DNA of 64,000 nt, taken from the NCBI GenBank assembly GCA_028708425.1, contig JAQVYY010000004.1, forward strand, positions 1-64,000, given 5' to 3'. Below the pieces are notes generated by a model. It had not been told where the DNA came from. It saw only the letters and a program-made list of their open reading frames with translations, and ran no database searches. Positions 8,036-16,432 of the stretch are shown here, piece by piece (positions within the stretch are counted from its first letter, which is position 1; the number at the start of each line of letters is the position of its first letter). Source of the stretch: Bacteroidales bacterium. GTDB taxonomy: Bacteria > Bacteroidota > Bacteroidia > Bacteroidales > Tenuifilaceae. The translations under genes were made by a program, and so were the position numbers.

Positions 8036-9516
8036 TTACGGTGAATTATTTTGTCAACAAAAAACTTAACGGTTTCGTTAATCTCTGTTGACAAATTCAA
8101 AAATAGAGTGCCTCCGCCAAAAATAATGCAAATAAAGGCGCTTCGCACCAGTATATCAACAATAAAGTTAGGTAATGTTGGAACTAGTAACGATAAAACA
8201 TAGGTAAATGCAGCTAGCAATAATGTGTACAAATGCTTCTTACTAAACGGATGCATACCAAATAGACGATAAATAATTGAGAACCTAACTATATTGAAAA
8301 TTAGGAACGACACAAACGAAGCAATAGCAGCCCCGGTAAGTCCAAAAATATCAATAAAAAGTATATTAAGCCCCACAACCATTATCACAAGAAGTAGGTT
8401 AAGCCATGCGGTAAACCGGTAGTATTTTGAGGTAACTAAAATGGTATTACTAACCCCCGACGCCATTTCAATTAGGTTTGATAAGCCTAAGAATAGGATA
8501 ACATATCGACCCGCCTCGTACTCGGGTGGTAAAATTATAAACACATTGTTGATATTGGCCCATAAACCCACAAAAATTAGCACTCCAATAATTAGCTGAT
8601 TAATACTGCTCTTACAGTAAACCCTATTAATAGTATTCCTATCGTCATCGCGCCAAGCATCGGCTAAAACGGTACCCGAAATTTTTCGCAATGCCCTTGA
8701 GGGGATAACAATTAATGTACTAAAGAAGAACGTAATAGCATAAATACCGGTTGCCTCAATACCAAGCATACGGCTAATAATAATGCTATCGACACTTAAA
8801 ACCATTATACCGGCAAACCCCACCACAATACCATAAAAACTCATATTGAAAAGCGCCTTAGCCATCTGCCTGTCGATAAACCCCCAGTCGGGCTTTAGGC
8901 TAAACTGCTTTGTAAATATAAGCCTCAACAAAAGCATAAATCCAGGAAGCGAGTTTGCCACAATGTATGCAATGATAAAACCGTTAAGCGATATTACATC
9001 AAAATAAAAACCAGCAATGGCGGCAAGCACAACAATCCGTTGCAAAAACTCCTTGTAAAAGGTGCCAACAGTAGCATTAAAAAGCACCTTAAAATAGGTG
9101 TCGAGCATTATAAAAAGCAGGGTAAAAAACGACAGCGGAATTAAGAAATTAACATACTGATTAAAAAGGTCAAGGTTGCCTTTATCGGGGGCTATTAGCT
9201 GATTCTTAAAAATCAAAAAAACGCTTAAAGTTAGGGTAAATCCAACCCCAATAACCAGGAATAGAATTAGTAAAAAGCCGTGATGATTCTTCTTATAATC
9301 TCGAAAATACGCAAAAAGTCGCGTGGTAGCATTGGTAAAACCTAACGATGCGAACTGAGCAAATAGGCTTGAGTACGAAATCAGGAGCTTAAGGAGCCCA
9401 TTCTCCTCGGTGGTTAGAAGCCTTGGTAGCAAAAGCCCCGATATAAGAAACCCTAAGAATACCCCAATATAGGAATATGCTGAGCCTTTTATGGTTTGCT
9501 TTTTAATGTGTCCCAA
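8032..9516 (-). CDS. Wzx-type lipopolysaccharide/polysaccharide flippase
   Basis: A 494-residue membrane protein with about 12-14 hydrophobic segments, typical of the MATE/Wzx-like polysaccharide exporter superfamily. The start IKKQTIKGSAYSYIGVFLGF resembles Bacteroidota Wzx proteins. The frame has no ATG near its start; the TTG at 9516 reading MGHIKKQ is taken as the initiation codon because it aligns with the family N-terminus and no other start lies between it and the upstream sequence. It would flip undecaprenyl-linked oligosaccharide across the inner membrane. It is the first gene of the operon with the glycosyltransferase and the HprK-like kinase. Confidence 0.85.
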   Translation of the reverse strand: MGHIKKQTIKGSAYSYIGVFLGFLISGLLLPRLLTTEENGLLKLLISYSSLFAQFASLGFTNATTRLFAYFRDYKKNHHGFLLILFLVIGVGFTLTLSVFLIFKNQLIAPDKGNLDLFNQYVNFLIPLSFFTLLFIMLDTYFKVLFNATVGTFYKEFLQRIVVLAAIAGFYFDVISLNGFIIAYIVANSLPGFMLLLRLIFTKQFSLKPDWGFIDRQMAKALFNMSFYGIVVGFAGIMVLSVDSIIISRMLGIEATGIYAITFFFSTLIVIPSRALRKISGTVLADAWRDDDRNTINRVYCKSSINQLIIGVLIFVGLWANINNVFIILPPEYEAGRYVILFLGLSNLIEMASGVSNTILVTSKYYRFTAWLNLLLVIMVVGLNILFIDIFGLTGAAIASFVSFLIFNIVRFSIIYRLFGMHPFSKKHLYTLLLAAFTYVLSLLVPTLPNFIVDILVRSAFICIIFGGGTLFLNLSTEINETVKFFVDKIIHRK

Positions 9517-9582
9517 TTCAACAAAAATGAGGTTACACCCTAAAGGTTAGGTAATGCAATACTATTTTAACCTTAATGCTCA

Positions 9583-9590
9583 CAAAGATA
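9583..9590 (-). promoter_or_regulatory. Candidate -7 element (TATCTTTG) for the flippase operon
   Basis: The minus-strand TATCTTTG matches TAnnTTTG, 67 bases before the TTG start of the flippase gene. Confidence 0.4.
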
Positions 9591-9633
9591 TATTTTGTTT
9601 TGCTATTGTCCGGTAAAAACAAAGTTAAACATT

Positions 9634-9828
9634 ATAGATTCTTCGCTTCACTGCGTTTCGCCCTGAAACGTATGTTCGACAAAACCTTTGAAAAGAGAAA
9701 TGCCTTTGTCAATGACAAATGTTTAGTTTTTAGGGGAGGGCTTGGCTAGCGGCGAAGCCGCTAGCCAAGCCCTCCCCTCCCAAATACAACTCAACGCCCT
9801 GTCATTCCGACCGTAGGGAGGAATCTAT
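9634..9828. repeat. Inverted-end palindromic element of about 195 bp
   Basis: It begins ATAGATTCTTCGCTTCACTG and ends GGGAGGAATCTAT, so the outer ATAGATTC(T/C)TC bases are inverted copies. The inner GTCATTCCGACC...GGAATCT string resembles widely dispersed intergenic repeats in Bacteroidota and related phyla (from memory). A perfect 21-bp hairpin lies at its centre. Only one copy is in the window, so its repetitive nature is inferred. Confidence 0.5.
9733..9777. other. Perfect 21-bp hairpin with a GAA loop
   Basis: The left arm 9733-9753 starts GGGGAGGGCTTGGC and ends TAGCGGC; loop GAA 9754-9756; the right arm 9757-9777 is its exact reverse complement. It is much more GC-rich than its surroundings. 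No poly-T follows on either strand, so a simple intrinsic terminator is unlikely. Confidence 0.85.
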
Positions 9829-10110
9829 AAATATTAACCGGACGCCAACGATTTTGTTTTGCTAACATCGAACCTATACACCCTTATTTTGGCATTACGC
9901 AGGGTATATAAATTAGATTTACCTGTAGCATAATTTTTAATGAAAAAACACTAATAATTGATTAGCGTATAGGGACTTCACAAAATTGCGTACGTTATTA
10001 AAGAATATGGGATGCCAAAACTATTCGTTTATTACGGTTGAATACAGCGTTGTTCGTATTTTGTTCGGTGTTTGGTTAGTATGGCAGGACGATTTTCAAT
10101 CAAATATTAT

Positions 10111-10118
10111 TAACTTTG
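10111..10118 (+). promoter_or_regulatory. Candidate -7 element (TAACTTTG) for the methionine gamma-lyase-like gene
   Basis: It matches TAnnTTTG and is followed by TG, 39 bases before the ATG at 10157. Confidence 0.45.
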
Positions 10119-10156
10119 TGTGGTATTAAATAGTCTAACTTAAATCAATTTAAATT

Positions 10157-11338
10157 ATGGCATTAGAAAAAATGGGGTTTAACTCCAAACTCATTCATGC
10201 AGGTGCTGATAAGGACCAATTTGGGAGCGCAACGGTACCAATTTATCAATCATCAACGTTCGGTTTTAAAAGTGCCGATGATGCCGCCAAGTGCTTCTTG
10301 GGCGAAAAGGATGGCTTTATTTATACTCGTGTAAGCAATCCAACAATACAGGCCCTTGAGCGACAAATCGCAATTCTTGAAGGTGGATTCGGTGGTATAG
10401 CAACCTCATCGGGAATGGGTGCCGTATCGACCATTTACATGAGCTTGCTCAAGCAAGGCGATCATATGATAAGCACCAGTGCCGTATATGGCTCATCAAG
10501 GGTAGTTATGGAATCATATTTCTCGAAATTCGGGGTTGAATCAACCTATATAACTACATCAAATATCGAAAATATTAAAAAAGCTATTAAGCCCAACACC
10601 AAGGTACTGTACATTGAAACGCCCTCGAACCCAACAATGGAAGTTACAGATATTGAGGCTTGTGTGGCCCTTGCACGAGAGCATAACATTATTACTGTTA
10701 TTGACAATACATTTTGCAGCCCTTACCTACAGCGGCCATTGGAATATGGAGCTGATATTGTACTAAACAGTATGACTAAATTTATTAACGGCCATGCCGA
10801 TGTTGTTGCAGGAATGATAGTGGCCCGAAATGAGGAGCTCTATACTGCTTTACATGCTACCATGATAAACATGGGGTGTAATATGGACCCTCATCAGGCA
10901 TACCTTGTGCTTCGAGGGGTAAAAACCCTTGCAATAAGAATTGAAAGAGCGCAACAAAATGCCATGAAAATTGCCAAGCATCTCGAAAGTCATCCCAAGG
11001 TTGAATGGGTGAAATATCCTGGGTTAAAATCGCACCCTCAGTACGAACTTGCCAAAAAACAAATGAGTGGCCCAGGCACAATGATTTGTTTTGAACTAAA
11101 GAGTGGTTTTAACGCAGGTAAAACGCTAATGAACAACGTTAAACTTGCCATGCTTGCCGTATCGCTAGGAGGTATTGAAACCCTTATTCAGCACCCTGCC
11201 TCAATGACCCACTCGAACCTAAGTGTAGAGGCAAAAGAAAAAGCGAACATCACCCAAGGTCTAGTACGCATTGCTGTTGGTATTGAAGATGTTGAAGATA
11301 TTATAGCAGACCTTGATCAAGCATTAGCTATGGTTTAG
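10157..11338 (+). CDS. Methionine gamma-lyase-like PLP enzyme (Cys/Met metabolism family)
   Basis: A 393-residue fold-type I PLP enzyme of the transsulfuration family. The PLP lysine is Lys208 in SMTKFINGHADVVAG. The YTRVSNPT motif near residue 55, YIETPSNPTM near 155 and Tyr111 match cystathionine/methionine gamma-lyases. Methionine gamma-lyase cleaves methionine to methanethiol, ammonia and 2-oxobutyrate. The cysteine that is typical of that enzyme two residues after the tyrosine (Cys116 in Pseudomonas putida) is Ser113 here, so cystathionine or homocysteine may be the real substrate. The gene is monocistronic, with a promoter motif upstream and a strong terminator downstream. In a fermenter, 2-oxobutyrate could feed the acyl phosphate/kinase route at 42-46 kb; that link is inference. 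Confidence 0.8.
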   Translation: MALEKMGFNSKLIHAGADKDQFGSATVPIYQSSTFGFKSADDAAKCFLGEKDGFIYTRVSNPTIQALERQIAILEGGFGGIATSSGMGAVSTIYMSLLKQGDHMISTSAVYGSSRVVMESYFSKFGVESTYITTSNIENIKKAIKPNTKVLYIETPSNPTMEVTDIEACVALAREHNIITVIDNTFCSPYLQRPLEYGADIVLNSMTKFINGHADVVAGMIVARNEELYTALHATMINMGCNMDPHQAYLVLRGVKTLAIRIERAQQNAMKIAKHLESHPKVEWVKYPGLKSHPQYELAKKQMSGPGTMICFELKSGFNAGKTLMNNVKLAMLAVSLGGIETLIQHPASMTHSNLSVEAKEKANITQGLVRIAVGIEDVEDIIADLDQALAMV

Positions 11339-11354
11339 GAACACTTCTTTACAT

Positions 11355-11396
11355 AAAAAAGGGAAATGCTGGTTTACCCATTATTTCCCTTTTTTA
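11355..11396. terminator. Bidirectional terminator between the convergent Met-lyase-like and T9SS genes
   Basis: AAAAAGGGAAAT, a short loop and ATTTCCCTTTTT form a stem flanked by A-run and T-run, so it could stop transcripts from both sides. It starts 17 bases after the stop at 11338. Confidence 0.8.
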
Positions 11397-11426
11397 TTTT
11401 CGTAAATTCATTGCGCCTTATGCGCT

Positions 11427-11460
11427 TAGCCCCAATTATTCATTCGAATAATTGGGGCTA
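11427..11460. repeat. Solo first hairpin of the four-hairpin repeat, copy 3
   Basis: A perfect 15-bp stem, TAGCCCCAATTATTC (11427-11441), loop ATTC, and GAATAATTGGGGCTA (11446-11460). It is identical to the left hairpin of the full repeat with extended arms, standing alone between convergent genes. Confidence 0.85.
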
Positions 11461-11526
11461 ATAAGCTATCATTAGCTTTTTGAACAGGTCAACAATGCAC
11501 CGGTTTGAATGCGTTTGCTACTCCTT
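11461..11526 (+). repeat. 66-bp duplicated sequence, copy A
   Basis: From ATAAGCTATCATTAGC to GTTTGCTACTCCTT it matches 20423-20488 with about five differences. It overlaps the stop codon (11518-11520) of the T9SS propeller gene. The core GAACAGGTCAACAATGCAC is identical in both copies. Confidence 0.85.
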
Positions 11527-13470
11527 TACAATTTTTATTAGCTCAAAAGTTTTACCACTCCAAAGCTTTAAAAAGTATATGCCAGGAACAAAGCTTGCTG
11601 TTTGTACATCAGCTTTATTATTAAGTTTACCGCTGAACACTACTTGACCCTTTAAATTCAAAATCTCAAAGTTAGCATTACCTCCACCCCCTTCCTTTTC
11701 TACTGTTAATTTGCTTTTAAAAGGGTTAGGGTACACATTAATTTTGCTATTCAGGCGTGGAACACTTACCAGATCAACGGTAAAGGGTATGGTAACAATA
11801 TCTGTTTCACCACTACTATACAAGCCAGAAACGCCTGCAGTATGATTACCCTCAACTAAATCGGTAAACAGATAATAGGTTGGAGCTACCCCTGTTGTAG
11901 CTAGCTGGTTCCCAGGTGTAATATCGTCAAGGTAAACATTAAAACCTATTAGCGATTTTGATTCTTTTCCAGAAGTTCCCTCACCATTAGCATGTTTCCA
12001 TGTAAAAGCAGCTTGCCCATGAGGCAATTCATCGAAACTAATTTGCAGGTCATACGGCAAATTCTTTAGCTCATTTAGGGTTATCGTTCCTAGATCAACG
12101 TTTTCGCCGTCAATAATCACTTCTGAAACATAGGGCTGATATCCTGATTTTGTAATTGTTAGCGTATAGCTATCGTTATCTAAAACTGCAGGAAACAAGA
12201 AGTTACCATCAGTCAACGAGGTAACTTCATAACTTTGGTTACCTTCCAGCTGTGCAACCGCTCCTGATAGGCCAATGCCAGGATTATCGTCACCCTGAAC
12301 TATACCCGAAACGGAATAAACAGGAGGCAACATTTTACCATAGTACAAAACTGAATATGGCGAGGCTTCTCCCTCGGTCCAGATTACGGATATGTTGGAT
12401 TTAACTTTGGAAGGAGCGTTTGGATGTTTGGAATCGGCACTTGCCGTGTTGCTAACATTTGTTAGATTCGACCAGGTGCCAAGATTTTTATCAAATTTTT
12501 TGAACACCATTTCAAAATAAACCCCACCTACCTTTTCCGACCAGAACACGTAAAGATTTCCTTGGGTATCGGTAGATATTGAGGGGTACGAGGAGGCAAC
12601 CTCTGAATTGCTGATATTTATGAAATCACTGTCCCATATGCCGTTGGTACATTTTTTATAGTAGATTTCCCTTGTACCAGACTGACTATCCTTCCACACC
12701 AAGTGAATATTACCCTGAATATCGGATACAGCGCAGGGATCCATTGTAGCTGAACTTCCATTCCCAGTAGTATTGCTCAAATTGGTATAGTGCGAGTCCC
12801 AACCCGATCCGTCGGTAAATTTTCTATACAGAACCATTTTATCATTCCCAACTTCTTCTCCCGAATCCTTCCAAAAAACATGAACATTGTTTGATAGATC
12901 GGTAGTAAGGGTTGGGTATTCGGATGCTCCGTAAGAGTTACTTACATTCACAGCTGCTTGCCAGCCGTCAGCTTGAGTTCGCTTGCTGTACCATATTTCA
13001 GAATTGGGAGTAGATGAAAAACCTGCCCTTTGCCACACGCAATGTAGATTGTTTTCAGTATCAATCGCCAAAACGGGTCTCGATACGGTGCTAACATCAT
13101 CATGAAACACAACCTCGGTTGCGCTCCACGCCGAATCTGAGCATGATCGGTAAACGATGTCAACAGCACTAAGCCCTCCTTTTTTATACACTAAATGAAG
13201 AGCATTGTTCGAATCAACTACAAGCGATGGGTTCCTTCCAATTTCATCAACAAGAATGGGCGTAGCCCATGTTGACCCGTTATTTTCAGAGGAAGAATAA
13301 TAGATGCCATTATCGTAGTACACTACATGCAGCTTCCCAGAATTATCCTCAACAATAAGTCTAGCGTTATTTCGCTCTGTTGCTGTATTCTGTATACTGT
13401 GTCCTACAAAATTTTGAGCATTTACAATAAAACTGAATGCAAGGAGAAATGTGAAAAGTATATGTTTCAT
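11518..13470 (-). CDS. Secreted T9SS cargo with a sialidase-like propeller
   Basis: A 650-residue protein with a signal peptide (MKHILFTFLLAFSFIVNAQ). Residues about 25-400 hold repeated blades with xxHLVYK, HCVWQ, VHVFWKDSG and YVFWSE motifs, like BNR/sialidase-type six-bladed propellers but without identifiable catalytic residues. A carboxypeptidase-regulatory-like beta domain follows (GIVQGDDNPGIGLSGAV to TKSGYQPYVSEV), then an Fn3-like region. The C-terminal T9SS type A sorting domain has VYPNPFKSKLTV and ends ELIKIVKE. The start at 13470 was chosen because upstream in-frame codons run into repeat copy 4 and add a non-signal extension. It is likely surface-attached or secreted; its ligand is unknown. 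Confidence 0.85.
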   Translation of the reverse strand: MKHILFTFLLAFSFIVNAQNFVGHSIQNTATERNNARLIVEDNSGKLHVVYYDNGIYYSSSENNGSTWATPILVDEIGRNPSLVVDSNNALHLVYKKGGLSAVDIVYRSCSDSAWSATEVVFHDDVSTVSRPVLAIDTENNLHCVWQRAGFSSTPNSEIWYSKRTQADGWQAAVNVSNSYGASEYPTLTTDLSNNVHVFWKDSGEEVGNDKMVLYRKFTDGSGWDSHYTNLSNTTGNGSSATMDPCAVSDIQGNIHLVWKDSQSGTREIYYKKCTNGIWDSDFINISNSEVASSYPSISTDTQGNLYVFWSEKVGGVYFEMVFKKFDKNLGTWSNLTNVSNTASADSKHPNAPSKVKSNISVIWTEGEASPYSVLYYGKMLPPVYSVSGIVQGDDNPGIGLSGAVAQLEGNQSYEVTSLTDGNFLFPAVLDNDSYTLTITKSGYQPYVSEVIIDGENVDLGTITLNELKNLPYDLQISFDELPHGQAAFTWKHANGEGTSGKESKSLIGFNVYLDDITPGNQLATTGVAPTYYLFTDLVEGNHTAGVSGLYSSGETDIVTIPFTVDLVSVPRLNSKINVYPNPFKSKLTVEKEGGGGNANFEILNLKGQVVFSGKLNNKADVQTASFVPGIYFLKLWSGKTFELIKIVKE

Positions 13471-13589
13471 TTTGAAATGTTTTTTAAAGGGTAAATAAAT
13501 AGTAAAATCATTTTTAAGTGCTTCATTACAAGCCTTTTTTAATGAATAAGAGCAATATGATTCAGGGTAAGTATTACGAACCAAACAGA

Positions 13590-13639
13590 TTAACCCCAAT
13601 TATTCATCTTTAACAAATTTGATGAATAATGCGGGTTAA
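13590..13639 (+). repeat. Four-hairpin repeat, copy 4 (50-bp deleted form)
   Basis: TTAACCCCAATTATTCATC, TTTAACAAATTT and GATGAATAATGCGGGTTAA: the two ends of the element are joined with the middle missing. The arms pair at 17 of 19 positions, giving one hairpin. Confidence 0.85.
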
Positions 13640-14104
13640 ACTGTGATAGTATGTATCCAATTTAAATTTCTGCCCTTAAGCAAATAGCACTTTATGCAAA
13701 AAATAAGAGTAAGTGAGAAAATGTTGTGTAAAACGACAAAATCAGGATAGAAAATCTTCTATTTTGCCAATATCCATCTATTTGCACCTATAATTCTGGG
13801 ATAGAATTACTTGAAGCAGAATGCGAGTTTTCTTGAATTGCAACGTTATGTTGTAGTATGGCTTCACAAAAGTTATTAAGTTATTTTATCCTATTGGTTG
13901 ACAATATTCCTTTTGTTCGTAATAATTTCTTCTTCTGAAACTCAAAGATAATCATTTTCCTTAATTTTCAGGCTATAATACCATTAGTAGCCGTTGTCTT
14001 TTTACCAAAACGGTTGATTTTTTATTTTTCTTTTGCTCATTGACGAAACATTTTCCCTGTAAATTTTTTAAGCGTAACTATGCCTATATCACCAATAACC
14101 TACT

Positions 14105-14244
14105 TAGCCCCAATTATTCATTCGAATAGTTGCTACCTGCCACAGCGACTAAGCCTTACTACCAATTCCGTTTCCCAGAATTGGGCCCCAACTATGTCGG
14201 GGTAACCCCCATTTTATTAATAAATTTGATGAATAATGCGGGTA
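14105..14244 (+). repeat. Four-hairpin dispersed repeat, copy 5 (full length, diverged)
   Basis: It begins TAGCCCCAATTATTC and ends AATGCGGGTA. The third hairpin reads CCAATTC...GAATTGG instead of CCAATTT...AAATTGG, a paired change that keeps the stem. It lies upstream of the TPR/AraC regulator gene. Confidence 0.85.
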
Positions 14245-14292
14245 GATAAGGATATAGCAACATACATAATGCTAAAATACTAAGCAATTCTT

Positions 14293-14300
14293 TATCTTTG
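14293..14300 (+). promoter_or_regulatory. Candidate -7 element (TATCTTTG) for the TPR/AraC regulator gene
   Basis: It matches TAnnTTTG followed by C. It lies 123 bases before the ATG at 14423, giving a fairly long leader. Confidence 0.35.
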
Positions 14301-14422
14301 CAGTAAGCAAAATTACGCATTTTTATGAACAAGCTACAAAACCCTTAAATTTGCTATTTAATCTCAGAGGCTTTATATTTAGCGTGTTTCCCTTTTACTA
14401 AATCCTATAAATACACATAATA

Positions 14423-16366
14423 ATGGAGTACTTTGAAAGCCCATACTGCTCCTCTACTCGTTCAGGTTTTACGGTTGCGGTTTTGATAGTATTAATTTTC
14501 TCTACAATCCAAATCTTGCCTGCACAAAATACGCTTCATGTACCTAAAAATCAAAATCCCATTTTAGAGCTTAGCAGTAATGAGCACAACGTTGAGCTAA
14601 CTGGTTCAAAAATGTCGCAAACTCAAAAAAAACTTTACTATGAGGAGATTTTGGATAGCTTGAAAGAAAGTGCAAACCTGAAAGATATAGCCAATACGTA
14701 CATTCGCATAGCTAATGATGCGGATTATGAACTTAGCTATAACACAAAGGATAGCTTATTGCACGAGGCCTTAAAAATCAACGTAGCCCTTAAATTTCCT
14801 GAGGACATTATTAAAGCCTATAATCAACTATTCTTGTTGTCCTTCAATACAGGAAACAACGAAAAAGCCTTGTTATATGCAAATCAAGGGCTTAAAATAG
14901 CTTTAGAGCAAAATTACAACAAAAGCGCTGCCATCATCTATAGCAACATTTCGTTGATTTATATGAAAATGGGTGATTATGAAAAAGCGAATGAATATAA
15001 TTACAGAGCACTAAGGGTTTTCCAGGAGCTAAATGATACGCTTCATATAGCCAGAAGCAAGCTGAACATTGGTTTGGTAAATATAGCATTGAAGGATTAC
15101 GACAAGGCGTTGCTCAACATTACCCAAGCACGAGACGAATTTAGGGCGATTGACGACCAAAAGGGATACAGCATCTGCCTGACGAACATAGGAATGATAC
15201 ACCTCTACTTGGAAGACTACGAGTTAGCTTTGCGCAATTTTTTTGAAGCAGTTCAAATAGATGAACATAATAATGATTATTATGGTGTCGCCTCCAATTT
15301 CACCAGTATTGGCGAAGTTTATTATAATCTAGATAACCTAGAAGAAGGACTTCATTTTTTGAATCAAGCCTACAAAATATATAATAAGTTAGATGATAAA
15401 AGCGGGCTTGCCTCAATATATATTAAGTTTGCACGTGTATTCACAAAAAAAAATGAGCTGTCAAAAGCTTTGGATTACTGCAATCAAAGCATTAGCCTAT
15501 TTGAAGAAACCGATGAGCCCGTTTCGAAAAAAAATGCACTTGAACAATTATCATTAATCCAACAAAAACGTGGAAATTACCAGCTAGCTCTTAAAATATT
15601 CCGCGAGGCATCTACGCTAAAAGATAGCCTGTTTAATATAGATAAAGCGGCAAGAATATCTATGATAGAAGAAAAATACGTCAATGAGAAACTCACCAAC
15701 GATAATTTGAAGCTTCGTTATTCCAGCGAAATTCAACAGGTTAAATTAGATGGGCAAAAATCTTTAAACCGCGCCTATTTAATAACACTTATTATACTGT
15801 TTTTGGCCATGGTGCTTATCATCGTTCAGCTTCGAAAGAAAAACCTTGCCTATAAATTTATTACGAAGAAGAACCTTGACCTGATTAAAAAAGAGCAGGA
15901 GTTAAAAAAGACGAAAGAGCAAATGATTTCTATGACCGAAATCGATCGAAATAAGCCCCGACTTGACCCCGATGAAAAAGAAGCCATATTGCAACGTCTA
16001 GAAAAACTATTGGAGAAAGATCAAATCTTTACACGCTCCGACCTGACCATAGAAAAATTGGCGCACCGATTAAGTACCAACCGAACCTACCTTTCGCAAA
16101 TCATTAACGAAGTGTTTTGCAAAAGTTATTCAAATTTCATCAACGAATATCGTGTAGACTATGCCATGAAGATGCTATCCGATCCTATTATTGGAAGCAA
16201 ATATTCCATCGATGCCATCGCCAAGGATTCTGGTTTTAACTCAATATCGAATTTTAATATGGTATTTAAGAAATTCTCTGGCGTTACCCCATCGGTATTT
16301 ATTAAAAATGTTGATTTTAAGGATATTAAACCCTGTAACGATACTCCCAAATTTACCAATCTGTAA
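14423..16366 (+). CDS. Membrane-anchored TPR sensor with AraC-type DNA-binding domain
   Basis: A 647-residue protein. A hydrophobic N-terminal segment at about residues 15-35 (signal or anchor) is followed by tetratricopeptide repeats at about 70-410, with motifs such as YEKANEYNYRALRVF and YELALRNFFEAVQI. A transmembrane helix (YLITLIILFLAMVLIIVQL) at about 450-468 leads into a coiled coil and an AraC-type helix-turn-helix region at about 535-640 (LTIEKLAHRLSTNRTYLSQI, then the second helix pair SIDAIAKDSGFNSISNFNMV). The layout puts TPRs in the periplasm and the DNA-binding domain in the cytoplasm, a design common in Bacteroidota. It lies 66 bases upstream of a T9SS adhesin gene on the same strand, which it may regulate. 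Confidence 0.85.
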   Translation: MEYFESPYCSSTRSGFTVAVLIVLIFSTIQILPAQNTLHVPKNQNPILELSSNEHNVELTGSKMSQTQKKLYYEEILDSLKESANLKDIANTYIRIANDADYELSYNTKDSLLHEALKINVALKFPEDIIKAYNQLFLLSFNTGNNEKALLYANQGLKIALEQNYNKSAAIIYSNISLIYMKMGDYEKANEYNYRALRVFQELNDTLHIARSKLNIGLVNIALKDYDKALLNITQARDEFRAIDDQKGYSICLTNIGMIHLYLEDYELALRNFFEAVQIDEHNNDYYGVASNFTSIGEVYYNLDNLEEGLHFLNQAYKIYNKLDDKSGLASIYIKFARVFTKKNELSKALDYCNQSISLFEETDEPVSKKNALEQLSLIQQKRGNYQLALKIFREASTLKDSLFNIDKAARISMIEEKYVNEKLTNDNLKLRYSSEIQQVKLDGQKSLNRAYLITLIILFLAMVLIIVQLRKKNLAYKFITKKNLDLIKKEQELKKTKEQMISMTEIDRNKPRLDPDEKEAILQRLEKLLEKDQIFTRSDLTIEKLAHRLSTNRTYLSQIINEVFCKSYSNFINEYRVDYAMKMLSDPIIGSKYSIDAIAKDSGFNSISNFNMVFKKFSGVTPSVFIKNVDFKDIKPCNDTPKFTNL

Positions 16367-16432
16367 GTACTTAGCTTGTATATTGCCTTCTGTAGCTCTT
16401 TATTTGTGCATAGTATAAATCAATTAAATTTA

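Larger units (their letters stand above)
9591..10110. other. Intergenic region holding a palindromic element
   Basis: No gene is seen. Bases 9634-9828 form an element with inverted ends and a very strong central hairpin (listed separately). The rest is AT-rich spacer leading to the promoter of the methionine gamma-lyase-like gene. Confidence 0.55.
13471..14292. other. Long divergent intergenic region
   Basis: Over 800 bases without a credible gene between the divergent T9SS propeller gene and the TPR/AraC regulator gene. It holds the short repeat copy 4 (13590-13639) and the full copy 5 (14105-14244). Bases 13640-14100 are AT-rich and show no recognised feature. Confidence 0.6.

Noticed and set aside
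9733-9777. The perfect hairpin as an intrinsic terminator
   Set aside because: No T-run follows on either strand and no gene ends near it.
13471-13599. 43-codon upstream extension of the T9SS propeller protein
   Set aside because: It begins in repeat copy 4 and would place a charged stretch before an obvious signal peptide.
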